Assembly (NCBI RefSeq): GCF_000718305.1
Contig: NZ_JOFQ01000002.1
Location: forward strand, 372,001-436,000
Source: Streptomyces niger
Lineage (GTDB): Bacteria > Actinomycetota > Actinomycetes > Streptomycetales > Streptomycetaceae
Reading direction: 5' to 3'
Length of the DNA stretch: 64,000 nucleotides
Shown: in pieces, positions 31,255 to 39,774 of the stretch
Layout of the letters: each line of letters begins with the position of its first letter
Numbering within the stretch: the stretch's first letter is position 1
Program-made: the position numbers and the translations under genes
The notes under the pieces: generated by a model
What the model saw: the letters and a program-made list of their open reading frames with translations, nothing else
Database searches by the model: none
Told to the model about the DNA's origin: nothing

Positions 31255-32031
31255 TCACTTCCCCAACGTGGCTCCGAAGCCCGCCGCCAAGGGCATGCGG
31301 AGGCCCAGTGGTGGGGGTGCGGCCATGGCGTCCTGGACGGGGCGGGAGTAGCCGCGGTGGAAGAGCGAGCCGAGGACGAAGTCGGTGGTGAGGGAGCGGA
31401 GTTCGGTTCGGTGCTGGTGCAGGCCGTGGCCGTCGGAGTGGACCTCGAAGCGACAGGTGTCGCGGTTGATCTTCTTGGCGCGCTCGGCGTAGCGGTAGGA
31501 GAGGTCGGGGGAGACGCGCGCGTCGTTGGTGCCGTGGACGAGCAGGACGCGCCGGCCGACCAGCTGCTTCACCGGGTCGGGCGGGGTGGTGTCCGGGCCG
31601 GTCGGGAGCCAGGGGGCGATGCCGAGGACGGAGTTGACCGCGGGGTGGCCGGCGGCGAGCAGCGCGGCCCGCGCGCCCGTGCCCGTACCGACGAGGCAGA
31701 CCGGGACGTCGCCGTACCGGCGGACGACCTCGGCCACCGCCCACTCCGCGTCCGCCGCCGGATGGGCCGCCTCGCCGTTCCAGCCGCGGCAGCGGAAGTG
31801 CAGGACGTGGGTGGTCAGCCCGTGTCCGCGGCCGGCCCGCGCCAGCGTCGTCGCCAGCGAGCGCGCCGTCAGCGCGGCCACCGGCGAGGTGCGCGCGGTG
31901 CTCGTCTCGCAGCCCTCGGGCAGTAACAGGGCGACCGCGTTCACCGCGCCGTCCGCCGTCCCCGTACCCGCTCCCGAGCCCAGTCGTTTCCCCAGCCGGG
32001 CCGTGCGCCCGGACACCGATCGGCCATCCAT
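31255..32031 (-). CDS. Alpha/beta-hydrolase-fold protein lacking the nucleophile Ser
   Basis: 258 residues of dienelactone-hydrolase-like architecture. The strand-turn-helix that normally holds GxSxG reads [17 protein letters not shown], so the serine position is Gly. The acid ([13 protein letters not shown]) and the histidine (SDGHGLHQH) of the triad are still in place. [20 protein letters not shown] matches the substrate-side loop of the family. It is therefore either a non-hydrolytic binding protein or an enzyme with a different mechanism. It is divergent from add and its start at 32031 leaves 213 bp between them. Close relatives would show whether the Gly is general. Confidence 0.8.
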   Translation of the reverse strand: MDGRSVSGRTARLGKRLGSGAGTGTADGAVNAVALLLPEGCETSTARTSPVAALTARSLATTLARAGRGHGLTTHVLHFRCRGWNGEAAHPAADAEWAVAEVVRRYGDVPVCLVGTGTGARAALLAAGHPAVNSVLGIAPWLPTGPDTTPPDPVKQLVGRRVLLVHGTNDARVSPDLSYRYAERAKKINRDTCRFEVHSDGHGLHQHRTELRSLTTDFVLGSLFHRGYSRPVQDAMAAPPPLGLRMPLAAGFGATLGK

Positions 32032-32216
32032 GGGCGACACGATGGCAGAACGGGGGACCGGGGCCCACCCCGTGTACGGGTCACTGTTCCGTATCGGTGC
32101 CGGTCGACGGCGGGGAGCAGCGGGGAGGCGTCGCCCGCGGCCGTACGGGAGCGTCGGGGGAGCCCGTGCGCGGCGGTCGGGGTGGGTGGGTGGAACGGCC
32201 GGATCACTAGTGCGTT

Positions 32217-32228
32217 CTACGCGCGTAG
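32217..32228. promoter_or_regulatory. Nucleoside-regulon operator, add promoter
   Basis: Perfect CTACGCGCGTAG. TACAGT (32233-32238) lies 4 bp downstream and ends 6 nt before the add ATG, so the operator sits in the spacer of a leaderless promoter, where binding excludes RNA polymerase. Confidence 0.85.
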
Positions 32229-32244
32229 GGGCTACAGTGCGGCA

Positions 32245-33384
32245 ATGACGAGCGAGACCACCAACCTCCCGACCGCAGAGCAGATCCGCCGCGCGCCGAA
32301 GGTGCTCCTCCACGATCACCTCGACGGCGGCCTGCGGCCCGCCACGATCGTCGAACTCGCCCGTGAGACGGGGTACGACGGCCTGCCCGAGACGGATTCC
32401 GAAAAGCTGGGCAGCTGGTTCCGCGAGGCCGCCGACTCCGGCTCGCTGGAGCGCTACCTGGAGACCTTCGCGCACACCTGCGCCGTCATGCAGACCCGTG
32501 ACGCGCTGGTCAGGGTGGCCGCGGAGTGCGCCGAGGACCTGGCCGCCGACGGCGTCGTCTACGCCGAGGTCCGGTACGCCCCCGAACAGCACCTGGAGAA
32601 GGGGCTGAGCCTCGAAGAGGTCGTCGAGGCGGTCAACGAGGGCTTCCGGGAGGGCGAGCGGCGGGCGCGCGCCAACGGCTACCGCATCCGCGTCGGCGCG
32701 CTGCTCACCGCGATGCGGCACGCGGCCCGCGCCCTGGAGATCGCCGAGCTGGCCAACCGCTACCGCGACCTGGGCGTCGTCGGCTTCGACATCGCGGGCG
32801 CCGAGGCCGGCTACCCGCCCACCCGCCACCTGGATGCCTTCGAGTACCTCAAGCGCGAGAACAACCACTTCACCATCCACGCGGGCGAGGCGTTCGGCCT
32901 GCCGTCCATCTGGCAGGCGCTCCAGTGGTGCGGCGCCGACCGGCTGGGCCACGGCGTGCGGATCATCGACGACATCCAAGTGGACGACGACGGTGGCGGC
33001 GTGAAGCTGGGCCGGCTGGCGTCGTACGTGCGCGACAAGCGCATCCCGCTGGAGATGTGCCCGACGTCCAACCTCCAGACCGGCGCGGCCCCTTCGTACG
33101 CCGAGCACCCCATCGGGCTGCTGCGCCGGCTGCAGTTCCGGCTGACCGTGAACACCGACAACCGGCTCATGTCCGGGACCAGCATGTCGCGCGAATTCGA
33201 GCACCTGGTGGAGACGTTCCGGTACACGTTCGACGACATGCAGTGGTTCACCGTCAACGGCATGAAGAGCGCCTTCCTTCCTTTTGATGAACGTCTCGCC
33301 ATGATCAACGACGTCATCAAGCCCGGTTACGCCGAACTGAAATCGGAATGGCTCTTCCCGAAGGGGCCCGCGGACTCGGCGTGA
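32245..33384 (+). CDS. add: Adenosine deaminase
   Basis: 379 residues, TIM-barrel zinc hydrolase. [14 protein letters not shown] gives the first two zinc His, [10 protein letters not shown] the third His and catalytic neighbours, [10 protein letters not shown] the catalytic His, and [18 protein letters not shown] the Asp pair in the form seen in actinobacteria. It converts adenosine and deoxyadenosine to inosine and deoxyinosine, the substrates of the PunA encoded at 46.4 kb. It is monocistronic, preceded by the regulon operator and a TACAGT box, and lacks a ribosome-binding site, indicating a leaderless mRNA. Confidence 0.96.
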   Translation: MTSETTNLPTAEQIRRAPKVLLHDHLDGGLRPATIVELARETGYDGLPETDSEKLGSWFREAADSGSLERYLETFAHTCAVMQTRDALVRVAAECAEDLAADGVVYAEVRYAPEQHLEKGLSLEEVVEAVNEGFREGERRARANGYRIRVGALLTAMRHAARALEIAELANRYRDLGVVGFDIAGAEAGYPPTRHLDAFEYLKRENNHFTIHAGEAFGLPSIWQALQWCGADRLGHGVRIIDDIQVDDDGGGVKLGRLASYVRDKRIPLEMCPTSNLQTGAAPSYAEHPIGLLRRLQFRLTVNTDNRLMSGTSMSREFEHLVETFRYTFDDMQWFTVNGMKSAFLPFDERLAMINDVIKPGYAELKSEWLFPKGPADSA

Positions 33385-33537
33385 GCAGGGCGTCCTGACG
33401 CTCGGTGAGGCGCTGGGGCGGAGGGCGCCGGGCGGCGCGTACGGCGGCGAACCGGGCATGTGGGATGTTTGCGGCTTCGGCGATCATGTCTTTAGCGTCG
33501 GGTGCCGGACAAAACCCCGTCACGAGGACAAAAGTTG

Positions 33538-33777
33538 ATGAAGCAGGGAACCGTCAAGATCATCGGTGCCGCGGCCCTCGGTGCCGCCCTCGCCGCCACC
33601 GCGGCCGGCACCGCCTCCGCGGCCGAGCCGGTCACCGGTGCCACCAGCGGTGCGCTGCAGAGCGTCACCGGCAAGGCCGCGCCGGCCGCCGACGAAGGCG
33701 CTCACACGAACGCCAAGGGCAACCTCCTCGGCGGCCTGCCCACCGGCGGCCTCACCAAGGCCCTCCCCATCGGCTGA
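33538..33777 (+). CDS. Small secreted protein, signal peptide plus about 50 residues
   Basis: 79 residues. A Sec signal occupies about 1-29: KQGTVKIIGAAALGAALAA followed by TAAGTASAA and a probable cut before EPVTG. The mature part (AEPVTGATSGALQSVTGKAA...NLLGGLPTGGLTKALPIG) is short, low in charge and Gly/Ala/Thr-rich, without Cys. It resembles the secreted protein at 39.8 kb in layout (A/T-rich mature N-terminus with GALQ and a C-terminal L-P-x-G ending), so the two may be paralogues. No function is known. GAGGAC precedes the ATG loosely and a strong terminator follows. Confidence 0.75.
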   Translation: MKQGTVKIIGAAALGAALAATAAGTASAAEPVTGATSGALQSVTGKAAPAADEGAHTNAKGNLLGGLPTGGLTKALPIG

Positions 33778-33791
33778 GGCACGGCCACGCA

Positions 33792-33832
33792 CCGCGCCCC
33801 GGACCGTACGCGTCGTACGGTCCGGGGCGCGG
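33792..33832. terminator. Perfect 19-bp hairpin terminator
   Basis: CCGCGCCCCGGACCGTACG pairs perfectly with its complement across a 3-nt loop (CGT). It lies between the secreted-protein gene and the convergent PspC gene and probably serves both. Confidence 0.85.
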
Positions 33833-33908
33833 GCGTGTGCCGGCGGGTGTGTCGCGCGGCCGCCGCGGCACGCGGCCGGTCGCCGGACCTGCCGCCGCGG
33901 CGGGCGGC

Positions 33909-34112
33909 TCACCAGGCTTCGCCGTAGGTCTTCTCCGACGGCAGCAGGATCCACAGGGCCAGGTAGAGCAGGAACTGCGGGCCGGGCAGCAGACACGACA
34001 GCACGAAGATCACGCGCATCGTCGTCGGCGTCGTGCCGAAGCGCCGGGCCAGACCCGCGCAGACTCCGGCGATCATCCTGTTGTTGCGGGGGCGGACAAG
34101 TGCGGCGGCCAT
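33909..34112 (-). CDS. Single-domain PspC protein
   Basis: 67 residues consisting of one PspC domain: RPRNNRMIAGVCAGLARRFG, TTPTTMRVIFVLSCLLPGPQ, FLLYLALWILLPSE. There is one amphipathic N-terminal stretch and one to two membrane segments. PspC proteins act in envelope-stress responses, often as membrane partners of sensor kinases; in Streptomyces short PspC-only proteins have no assigned role. ATG 34112 follows a weak purine-rich stretch. Confidence 0.9.
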   Translation of the reverse strand: MAAALVRPRNNRMIAGVCAGLARRFGTTPTTMRVIFVLSCLLPGPQFLLYLALWILLPSEKTYGEAW

Positions 34113-34172
34113 GGGGCTCGACTCCTCGGTTGGTCTCCGGGCCGCTTCCGGTGCGACCCGATGCCTTCCACG

Positions 34173-34718
34173 CTAGGTCCGCGAGCCGGACAGCACGTCG
34201 GCCTGCGGTGCGATACCGACCCTGGCGATCGTCGGGGTACGCCCCCGCCGGGGGTCCTCCCGGCGGCGTAGCCGGGCCCGGTACGCAGGGACGACCACCA
34301 GGTGCGCGAGTACGACCCCGAGGGTGTTCAGCAGCACCGTGTCGACGTCCGGCACCCGCCCCGGCACCGTGCCCTGGAGCAGCGCGACGACGAAGGCGAT
34401 CATCGCGCCCGTGAAGACCGTACGGGTGAAGGAGCCCAGCGCGGAGGCGGTGAGCCGGCCGCCCGCCATCGGCAGCAGCACCCCCAGCGGCGCCATCAGC
34501 AGCACCGCGCCGCCCAGGTGCTGCACGGCCTCCCAGGGGCCCAGCGCCAATTCGGTACGGATCGTCTCCAGCGGGCGGAGATTCGCCTCGGGCACCCAGG
34601 GCACCGTCCGTGGTCGCAGCGTCAGCCAGTAGACGACCGACAGATGCGCCAGAAGAAGCACGAAGCCCGCGGCGCGCATACGGAAACCGGCCGTCGTGCC
34701 GGGGCCATGATGCTGCAC
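34173..34718 (-). CDS. VanZ-family membrane protein
   Basis: 181 residues with four to five hydrophobic segments. RAAGFVLLLAHLSVVYWLTL followed by RP opens the fold, VQHLGGAVLLMAPLGVLLP and VVALLQGTVPGRVPDVDTVL followed by LNTLGV are the VanZ-like motifs (E/D-x-x-Q...R-x-x-D-x-x-D). VanZ-like proteins are associated with glycopeptide tolerance and membrane or wall modification, but no reaction is established. GTG 34718 is chosen since it falls after the upstream lipoprotein stop (34789) and directly before the first conserved strand. It may be co-transcribed with the afsQ operon, 70 bp away. Confidence 0.85.
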   Translation of the reverse strand: MQHHGPGTTAGFRMRAAGFVLLLAHLSVVYWLTLRPRTVPWVPEANLRPLETIRTELALGPWEAVQHLGGAVLLMAPLGVLLPMAGGRLTASALGSFTRTVFTGAMIAFVVALLQGTVPGRVPDVDTVLLNTLGVVLAHLVVVPAYRARLRRREDPRRGRTPTIARVGIAPQADVLSGSRT

Positions 34719-34788
34719 ACCCGCCCAGACGCCGTGACCGGCGGCGGCGGTTCCGTGCGGGCCGTCACACCGGGCGACGGGCCGGGGC

Positions 34789-35421
34789 TCAGTTCTTGCC
34801 GGCGTCCGGCAGCCGGCTGCCCCAGGCCGCGTTCCGCGCGGTGTCCGGGTGCCGGAGCACGGCGTCGGAGCACTCGTAGTGGCGCGGCGCCGCATCGTCC
34901 GGGCCGCCGAGCACCGCGGCCCGCTCCCCGTCCACCGGCATCCGCGTCCCGTACGTGCACACCAGCTGTGCGAGCGCGAACGACGGCAGGTCCTCCGGGC
35001 GGACGTTCAGCCGCAGCGCGTCCTTCGGGTCGCCGTCCCGCGGCCCGGACACGGTCAGGTCCTCCGGTACCGACGTCTCGAAGCCCGCCAGGGACTCGCC
35101 GGGCGCCGGCTGCTGCCGCAGCTCGGTCAGGAGCGTACGGGCCATCTGGGGCCGGTCCTCGGCCGTACCGCCCTTGGGCAGCGACACGGTCCGCTCGACC
35201 GGCACCAGCCCCGAACTGCACACCAGGTAGATCCGGACCGGCACCCCGACCGGCACCTCCGGCACCCCGGCCGCGTCCTGCGCCTTGCAGCTCACCCGCG
35301 AGGGCGCGCCGCCCGCGTCCACCGGCACCGACGTACCGCGGATGCCGCAGCCGGTGGCGGTCGCGAGCAGCGCGAGGGCGGCGGCGGTCCGCCGGACCCG
35401 CCGTACCGTGGCCCGCCTCAT
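34789..35421 (-). CDS. Lipoprotein encoded with afsQ1/afsQ2 (GerMN-like)
   Basis: 210 residues. A signal RRTAAALALLATATGCGIRG provides a lipobox (ATGC) with Cys about residue 23. The mature domain has VPVRIYLVCSSGLVPVERTV and MARTLLTELRQQPAPGESLA, which look like a GerMN-type domain, and a C-terminal PSFALAQLVCTYGT. It is anchored outside the membrane. The ATG overlaps the afsQ2 stop by 4 bp (ATGA), so it is co-translated with the sensor kinase and probably modulates or helps AfsQ2 sense an extracellular signal; I recall a lipoprotein (SCO4905) in the same place in S. coelicolor. The GerMN assignment is tentative. Confidence 0.85.
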   Translation of the reverse strand: MRRATVRRVRRTAAALALLATATGCGIRGTSVPVDAGGAPSRVSCKAQDAAGVPEVPVGVPVRIYLVCSSGLVPVERTVSLPKGGTAEDRPQMARTLLTELRQQPAPGESLAGFETSVPEDLTVSGPRDGDPKDALRLNVRPEDLPSFALAQLVCTYGTRMPVDGERAAVLGGPDDAAPRHYECSDAVLRHPDTARNAAWGSRLPDAGKN

Positions 35422-37061
35422 CGCTCGTCCTCCGACGCCGGGCCGTCGCCCCCGCCGGCCCGCTTCCGCGGCTCGGCGGTCGCCCCGGAGCCACCTCGGG
35501 CAGCGTCCGGGCCGGTCCCGGAGCCGTTCTCCGCCTCGGGTCCGCCGTCGCCGCCCGCCGCGAGCCGCGAGGCGTCCCGCGGGAGCCGCAAGGTGAAGAC
35601 CGCGCCGCCCTCGTCGGAGTTGGCCGCCGTGATCCCGCCGCCGTGGATGTGCGCGTTCTCCACGGCGATGGACAGGCCCAGGCCCGAGCCCTCGGACCGG
35701 GGCCGGGACGCGCTGGCCTTGTAGAAGCGGTCGAAGACGTGCGGCAGCACCTCTTCGGGGATGCCGGGCCCGTGGTCCCGTACGCGGACGAGCAGCCAGT
35801 CCCCGTCCGCGCAGGCTTCCGTCCGGATCGAGACCCGCACCGGGGAGCCGCCGTGCTTGAGCGCGTTGCCGATGAGGTTCGCCAGGATCACGTCCAGGCG
35901 GCGCGGGTCCAGCCGCGCCATGATGCCCCGCTCGGCGTCCAGCTCCACCGCGTCCAGCCAGGCGCGCGCGTCGATGCACGCCGTCACCTGGTCCGCGACG
36001 TCCACGTCGTCCAGGACCAGCCGGGCCGTCCCCGCGTCGAAGCGGGTGACCTCCATCAAGTTCTCCACCAGGTCGTTCAGCCGCCGGGTCTCGCTGACCA
36101 CCAGCTGCACCGCGGGCGCGATCATCGGGTCCAGCGAGTCGGCCTCGTCCTCCAGGACCTCCGTGACGGCCGTGATGGCCGTCAGCGGGGTCCGCAGCTC
36201 GTGCGACATGTCCGCGACGAACCGCCGCGAGGACGCCTCCCGCGTGCTCAGCTCCTCCACCCGCTGCTGCAGCCGCTCGGCGGTCCGGTTGAACGTACGG
36301 GAGAGGTCGGCCAGCTCGTCCGTGCCGGTCACCCGCAGCCGCGTGTCCAGCTTGCCCTCGCCCAGCTCGCGCGCGGCCGTGCCGAGCCGCTGCACCGGGC
36401 GCAGCACGGTCGTCGCCGCGGCCTGGGCCAGCAGCGCCGAGCCGACCAGCGCGAGGAGGGTGGCCACGCCCAGTGACCAGGCGAGCGAGTTCAGGTCCTG
36501 GCGCTCGGTGGCCAGCGACTTGACCATGTATCCCGTCGGTCCGCCGCCGTTCAGCCGCGCCCCCGCCACGAAGTACGGATCGTCCTCGATCTCCTGACGC
36601 TGCCAGTACAGGTGGTACGGCGCCTTGTTCGATTCGTCCACGGGACGCCGCTGCTCCACCGCCTTCTGCAGCGACTTCGGCACGGTCTTCAGGTTCAGCA
36701 GGTCCGGATCGGTGGTGGCCGTGCAGGTCTTGCCCGCGCCGTCCTTCGCGCGCAGCAGCACGTCGTAGTTCTGCGGCCCGGCGGCCATCCGGCGCGCGGC
36801 GTCCCGCAGTTCCTCGCAGGCCGGGTGGAGCGGCAGCGACCGCGTACGCTCCGCCAGCTGGGTACGGAAGTCCTTCAAGGCGGCGTTCTGCGTACGGTCC
36901 AGCACGGTGTTGCGGTTGAGCCAGTACGCGATGCCGGAGGCGGACACGGCGGCGGTCAGTGCCACCAGCGCGAAGACCACGACCAGACGGAGCCGCAGGC
37001 TGGTCCAGCGCAGCAGGCCGGACGCGACGCCGCGGAGCCGGCCCGCGGCCGGTTCGCTCAC
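35418..37061 (-). CDS. afsQ2: Sensor histidine kinase AfsQ2
   Basis: 547 residues. Membrane segment LRLVVVFALVALTAAVSASG (about 20-40), an extracytoplasmic sensor of about 150 residues, a second segment (about 195-220), HAMP (QRLGTAARELGEGKLDTRL), dimerisation domain with FVADMSHELRTPL (phospho-His, about 290), and catalytic ATPase with NLIGNALKHG (N), RDHGPGIPEE (G1) and SEGSGLGLSI (G2). The C-terminal 60 residues are Gly/Pro-rich and disordered. It phosphorylates AfsQ1. Known role in S. coelicolor: with AfsQ1 it controls antibiotic production, nitrogen-related metabolism and development under particular nutrient conditions. The GTG start overlaps the afsQ1 stop. Confidence 0.93.
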   Translation of the reverse strand: MSEPAAGRLRGVASGLLRWTSLRLRLVVVFALVALTAAVSASGIAYWLNRNTVLDRTQNAALKDFRTQLAERTRSLPLHPACEELRDAARRMAAGPQNYDVLLRAKDGAGKTCTATTDPDLLNLKTVPKSLQKAVEQRRPVDESNKAPYHLYWQRQEIEDDPYFVAGARLNGGGPTGYMVKSLATERQDLNSLAWSLGVATLLALVGSALLAQAAATTVLRPVQRLGTAARELGEGKLDTRLRVTGTDELADLSRTFNRTAERLQQRVEELSTREASSRRFVADMSHELRTPLTAITAVTEVLEDEADSLDPMIAPAVQLVVSETRRLNDLVENLMEVTRFDAGTARLVLDDVDVADQVTACIDARAWLDAVELDAERGIMARLDPRRLDVILANLIGNALKHGGSPVRVSIRTEACADGDWLLVRVRDHGPGIPEEVLPHVFDRFYKASASRPRSEGSGLGLSIAVENAHIHGGGITAANSDEGGAVFTLRLPRDASRLAAGGDGGPEAENGSGTGPDAARGGSGATAEPRKRAGGGDGPASEDER

Positions 37062-37744
37062 TGCGGCGTGTCCAGCCGGTAACCGACCCCGCGGACCGTG
37101 CGGATCAGCGTCGGCGAGGACGGCACGTCCTCCACCTTGGCCCGCAGCCGCTGCACACAGGCGTCGACCAGGCGCGAGTCGCCGAGGTAGTCGTGCTCCC
37201 ACACCAGGCGGAGCAGCTGCTGTCTGGACAGCGCCTGACCGGGCCGGCGACTCAGCTCCAGCAGCAACCGCAGCTCGGTCGGCGTCAGTTGCAGATCCTC
37301 GCCGTTCTTGGTGACGGTCATCGCCGAGCGGTCGATGACCAGCGAGCCGAACGTCGCCGAATCGCTCGACTCGCGTTCGCCGCGCCGCAGGACGGCCCGG
37401 ATACGGGCGTCCAGCACCCGCCCCTGCACCGGTTTGACGACGTAGTCGTCCGCGCCGGACTCCAGTCCGACGACCACATCGATGTCGTCGTTGCGCGCGG
37501 TCAGCAGGATGATGGGCAGTTGGTCCGTACGGCGGATCCGCCGGCACACCTCGAAACCGTCGATCCCCGGCAGCATCACGTCCAGGACGATCAGGTCGGG
37601 GCGCTGCTCACGCAGCAGTTTCAGGCCGTCCTCGCCCGTCGCCGCGGTCACCACACGGTGACCCTGGCGGGACAGCGAGAGTTCGAGGGCCGTGCGGATG
37701 GCGTCGTCGTCCTCGATCAGCAACAGGAAAGGCACGTGCGCCAT
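37058..37744 (-). CDS. afsQ1: Response regulator AfsQ1 (OmpR family)
   Basis: 228 residues. The receiver domain has LLLIEDDDAIRTALE (acidic pocket), DLIVLDVMLPG (phospho-Asp about 53), IILLTARNDD (Thr) and VVKPVQGRVLD (Lys). The winged-helix DNA-binding domain follows: LQLTPTELRLLLELSRRPGQ, VDACVQRLRAKVEDVP, IRTVRGVGYRLD. It binds repeats of GTnAC separated by 6 bp; a perfect match lies in the divergent promoter shared with sigQ. It is the first gene of afsQ1-afsQ2-lipoprotein. Gene symbol is based on the full gene set (AfsQ1, AfsQ2, lipoprotein, divergent SigE-type sigma factor), which is diagnostic. Confidence 0.93.
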   Translation of the reverse strand: MAHVPFLLLIEDDDAIRTALELSLSRQGHRVVTAATGEDGLKLLREQRPDLIVLDVMLPGIDGFEVCRRIRRTDQLPIILLTARNDDIDVVVGLESGADDYVVKPVQGRVLDARIRAVLRRGERESSDSATFGSLVIDRSAMTVTKNGEDLQLTPTELRLLLELSRRPGQALSRQQLLRLVWEHDYLGDSRLVDACVQRLRAKVEDVPSSPTLIRTVRGVGYRLDTPQ

Positions 37745-37862
37745 TCTGGCCCATGGCGCGGCCGGACTTCGACCGGCGGCGGCCGCCCGCCCGGCCGCAG
37801 CGTCGTCGCGCACGCCCTGGCGTGCGCCCCGGACGCCCTTTGTGAACCTCCCGCCGAGCCCT

Positions 37863-37878
37863 GTGACAGGGCTGTGAC
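37863..37878. promoter_or_regulatory. AfsQ1 binding site between afsQ1 and sigQ
   Basis: GTGAC-AGGGCT-GTGAC is an exact match to the published AfsQ1 pattern GTnAC-n6-GTnAC. It lies 118 bp upstream of afsQ1 and 108 bp upstream of sigQ, fitting activation of sigQ and possibly autoregulation. Confidence 0.85.
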
Positions 37879-37986
37879 AGTCGGCGGACACCGCGATGAA
37901 ACTGCCGCGGCAGAGTTTCTGGCACCGGGTGAGAACGGCCCGGAACCGCAGATGAACGAGCCGGCTCAACCGACGGGGGGCGCGAG

Positions 37987-38775
37987 ATGAACACACTGCA
38001 CAGCACCGCCAACAGCGCAGTAATCACGCGTCTCCACGATGTCGGGCGAGCCGGGGAGAAGTCCGGTGCCGTGAGCGGGCGGGGGTGCGCTCGCGGCACC
38101 GGGCGTCAGCGCCAGGCCGCGTTCTTCATGACGCCGGTCGAGGCCGTTGACACCGTCGTGGGAGCCGCGGCCCCGGCCGCGGACGGGGGAACCGACGGGG
38201 GACGCACGTACGGGGAGGCCACGGAGGAGCGGAGCGCCGCGCCGGCGGTGGACAGCGAAGCCGAGTTCACCGCCTACGTCCAGGAGCGCCGCGCCTCCCT
38301 GTACGCCACCGCCTACCACCTGACCGGCGACCGCTTCGAGGCCGAGGACCTGCTGCAGAGCGCGCTGTTCTCGACCTACCGGGCGTGGGACCGGATCAGC
38401 GACAAGGGGGCGGTCGGTGGGTACCTGCGCCGCACGATGACCAACCTGCACATCAGTGCCTGGCGTCGGCGGAAGCTCAACGAGTACCCCACCGAGGAAC
38501 TGCCGGAGACGGCCGGCGACCACGACGCGATGCGCGGCACCGAGCTGCGCGCCGTGCTGTGGCAGGCGCTGGTCAAGCTGCCCGAGACGCAGCGCACGAT
38601 GCTCGTCCTGCGCTACTACGAGGGCCGGACGGACCCGGAGATCGCCGACATACTGAACATCAGCGTCGGCACGGTGAAGTCCAGCATCTGGCGTTCGCTG
38701 CGGCGGCTGCGCGAGGACGACGTCCTCAGCTTCGGCCGCGACCAGGAAGAGTCCTTCGGCGAGCTGGTGGCCTGA
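37987..38775 (+). CDS. sigQ: ECF sigma factor SigQ (SigE/SigJ-like group)
   Basis: 262 residues. About 90 low-complexity N-terminal residues precede sigma region 2 (FTAYVQERRASLYATAYHLT, AEDLLQSALFSTYRAWDRIS followed by DKGAVGGYLRRTM) and region 4 (LPETQRTMLVLRYYEGRTD, EIADILNISVGTVKSSIWRS followed by LRRLRE). It directs RNA polymerase to a set of promoters; in S. coelicolor sigQ is activated by AfsQ1 and counteracts it in antibiotic control. The ATG at 37987 is taken; an in-frame ATG at 38128 would remove most of the unconserved leader. Divergent from afsQ1 with the AfsQ1 site between. A remarkable G-run array follows the stop. Confidence 0.9.
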   Translation: MNTLHSTANSAVITRLHDVGRAGEKSGAVSGRGCARGTGRQRQAAFFMTPVEAVDTVVGAAAPAADGGTDGGRTYGEATEERSAAPAVDSEAEFTAYVQERRASLYATAYHLTGDRFEAEDLLQSALFSTYRAWDRISDKGAVGGYLRRTMTNLHISAWRRRKLNEYPTEELPETAGDHDAMRGTELRAVLWQALVKLPETQRTMLVLRYYEGRTDPEIADILNISVGTVKSSIWRSLRRLREDDVLSFGRDQEESFGELVA

Positions 38776-38790
38776 GGGGCGGGGACCCAC

Positions 38791-38866
38791 GGGGGAAGCG
38801 GTCCGGGGGGACCGCGGTACGGGGGAACACGGGGGAAACGCAGGGGGGACACGGGGGACACGGGGG
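38791..38866 (+). repeat. Array of seven G5-6 runs downstream of sigQ
   Basis: Runs of G lie at 38791-38795, 38805-38810, 38821-38825, 38831-38835, 38843-38848, 38853-38857 and 38862-38866, in a degenerate ACACGGGGGA repeat. Spacers are 4 to 10 nt. The coding-sense transcript of sigQ could form one or two G-quadruplexes just after the stop codon. Confidence 0.8.
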
Positions 38867-38871
38867 AAGAG

Positions 38872-38915
38872 GAAGCGGGAACCGGCAGCCGGGGGGGGCT
38901 GTCGATTCCCGCTTC
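38872..38915. terminator. Terminator between sigQ and the convergent kinase gene
   Basis: GAAGCGGGAA and TTCCCGCTTC close a 10-bp outer stem; CAGCC/GGCTG forms an inner stem around a G8 run. It can act in both directions. Confidence 0.7.
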
Positions 38916-38972
38916 TTCGTGTTCCGTCCCGGCCTTTTCGGGTTCCGCCGCCCGGAGCGGGCGCCTGCCGCG

Positions 38973-39605
38973 TCAGCTCCGTACCGGGGCGGCGCTGTCC
39001 GACCCCGCCGACGTGATGCGGGCCAGCGCCTCGGCCTTCGCGCAGGCGTACGCGCCCAGGGCGGTCTGCCGGGCCACCACCGACCGCTCGGCGCGCAGCA
39101 GCCGCAGCCCCCGGCGCACCAGGTATCCGGCGGGCTTGCGGCCCTCGCGCAGGTCGCGCAGCAGCCGCCGCCGGAAGGTCGTGGTCGGTCTGCCGCGCAG
39201 GCACAGCGCATCGGCCAGCACGCCCGCCGTCCGGCAGGCCGTGACGATCTCCGCGGCGAAGATGCCCTCGGCGATGAACAGCGGCGCCCCCGCCAGTTCC
39301 AGCTTCTCCTCGCCGGCGCGTGCGCTGGTGGCGAGGTCGTACACGGGGACGGCGGCGCGGCCGGTACGGCACAGCTCCTCGATCGCGGTGACCGCGGCGG
39401 CCGCGTCCCAGGACAGCGGCGAGTCCCAGTCGGTGCCGCCGCCGTCCGGGAGCTGTGGCAGGGAGGGGTCCGTGCACTCCTTGTAGAAGTCGTCGAGGCG
39501 CAGCACGGGCAGGCCGGTGCGGGCGGCGAGGGAGGACTTTCCGGAGCCGGAGGGGCCGGTCAGCAGGATGACGCGGGCGGGCGGCGCGCTGGGGAGAAAG
39601 CTCAC
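38973..39605 (-). CDS. Uridine-kinase-like P-loop kinase
   Basis: 210 residues. Walker A is LLTGPSGSGKSSLAA (residues 14-24), followed by LRLDDFYKE, the strand-Asp-Phe-Tyr motif of uridine/phosphoribulokinases, TDWDSPLSWDAAA (DxP as in Udk), then VPVYDLATSA and APLFIAEGIFAAEI. These are the markers of the uridine kinase family, which phosphorylates uridine and cytidine with ATP. A nucleoside substrate would fit the salvage genes around it, but relatives act on other small molecules, and no regulon operator precedes it. GTG or ATG start at 39605 is supported by the strand immediately following. Confidence 0.85.
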   Translation of the reverse strand: MSFLPSAPPARVILLTGPSGSGKSSLAARTGLPVLRLDDFYKECTDPSLPQLPDGGGTDWDSPLSWDAAAAVTAIEELCRTGRAAVPVYDLATSARAGEEKLELAGAPLFIAEGIFAAEIVTACRTAGVLADALCLRGRPTTTFRRRLLRDLREGRKPAGYLVRRGLRLLRAERSVVARQTALGAYACAKAEALARITSAGSDSAAPVRS

Positions 39606-39774
39606 GGGTAGTCATTGTCCCGCATTCGCCCGTGTGAGCTACCCCGGCCGCACAAGGTGGAATGTGGACACATCAGTCAACTACGCTTCGCATCCGACCC
39701 ATTACAGACAATCGGCTCAGCGGCGGCGGTGCGGCCGTCGGCGCCGCCGCGACGGACTCCACAGGCAGGTGCTC

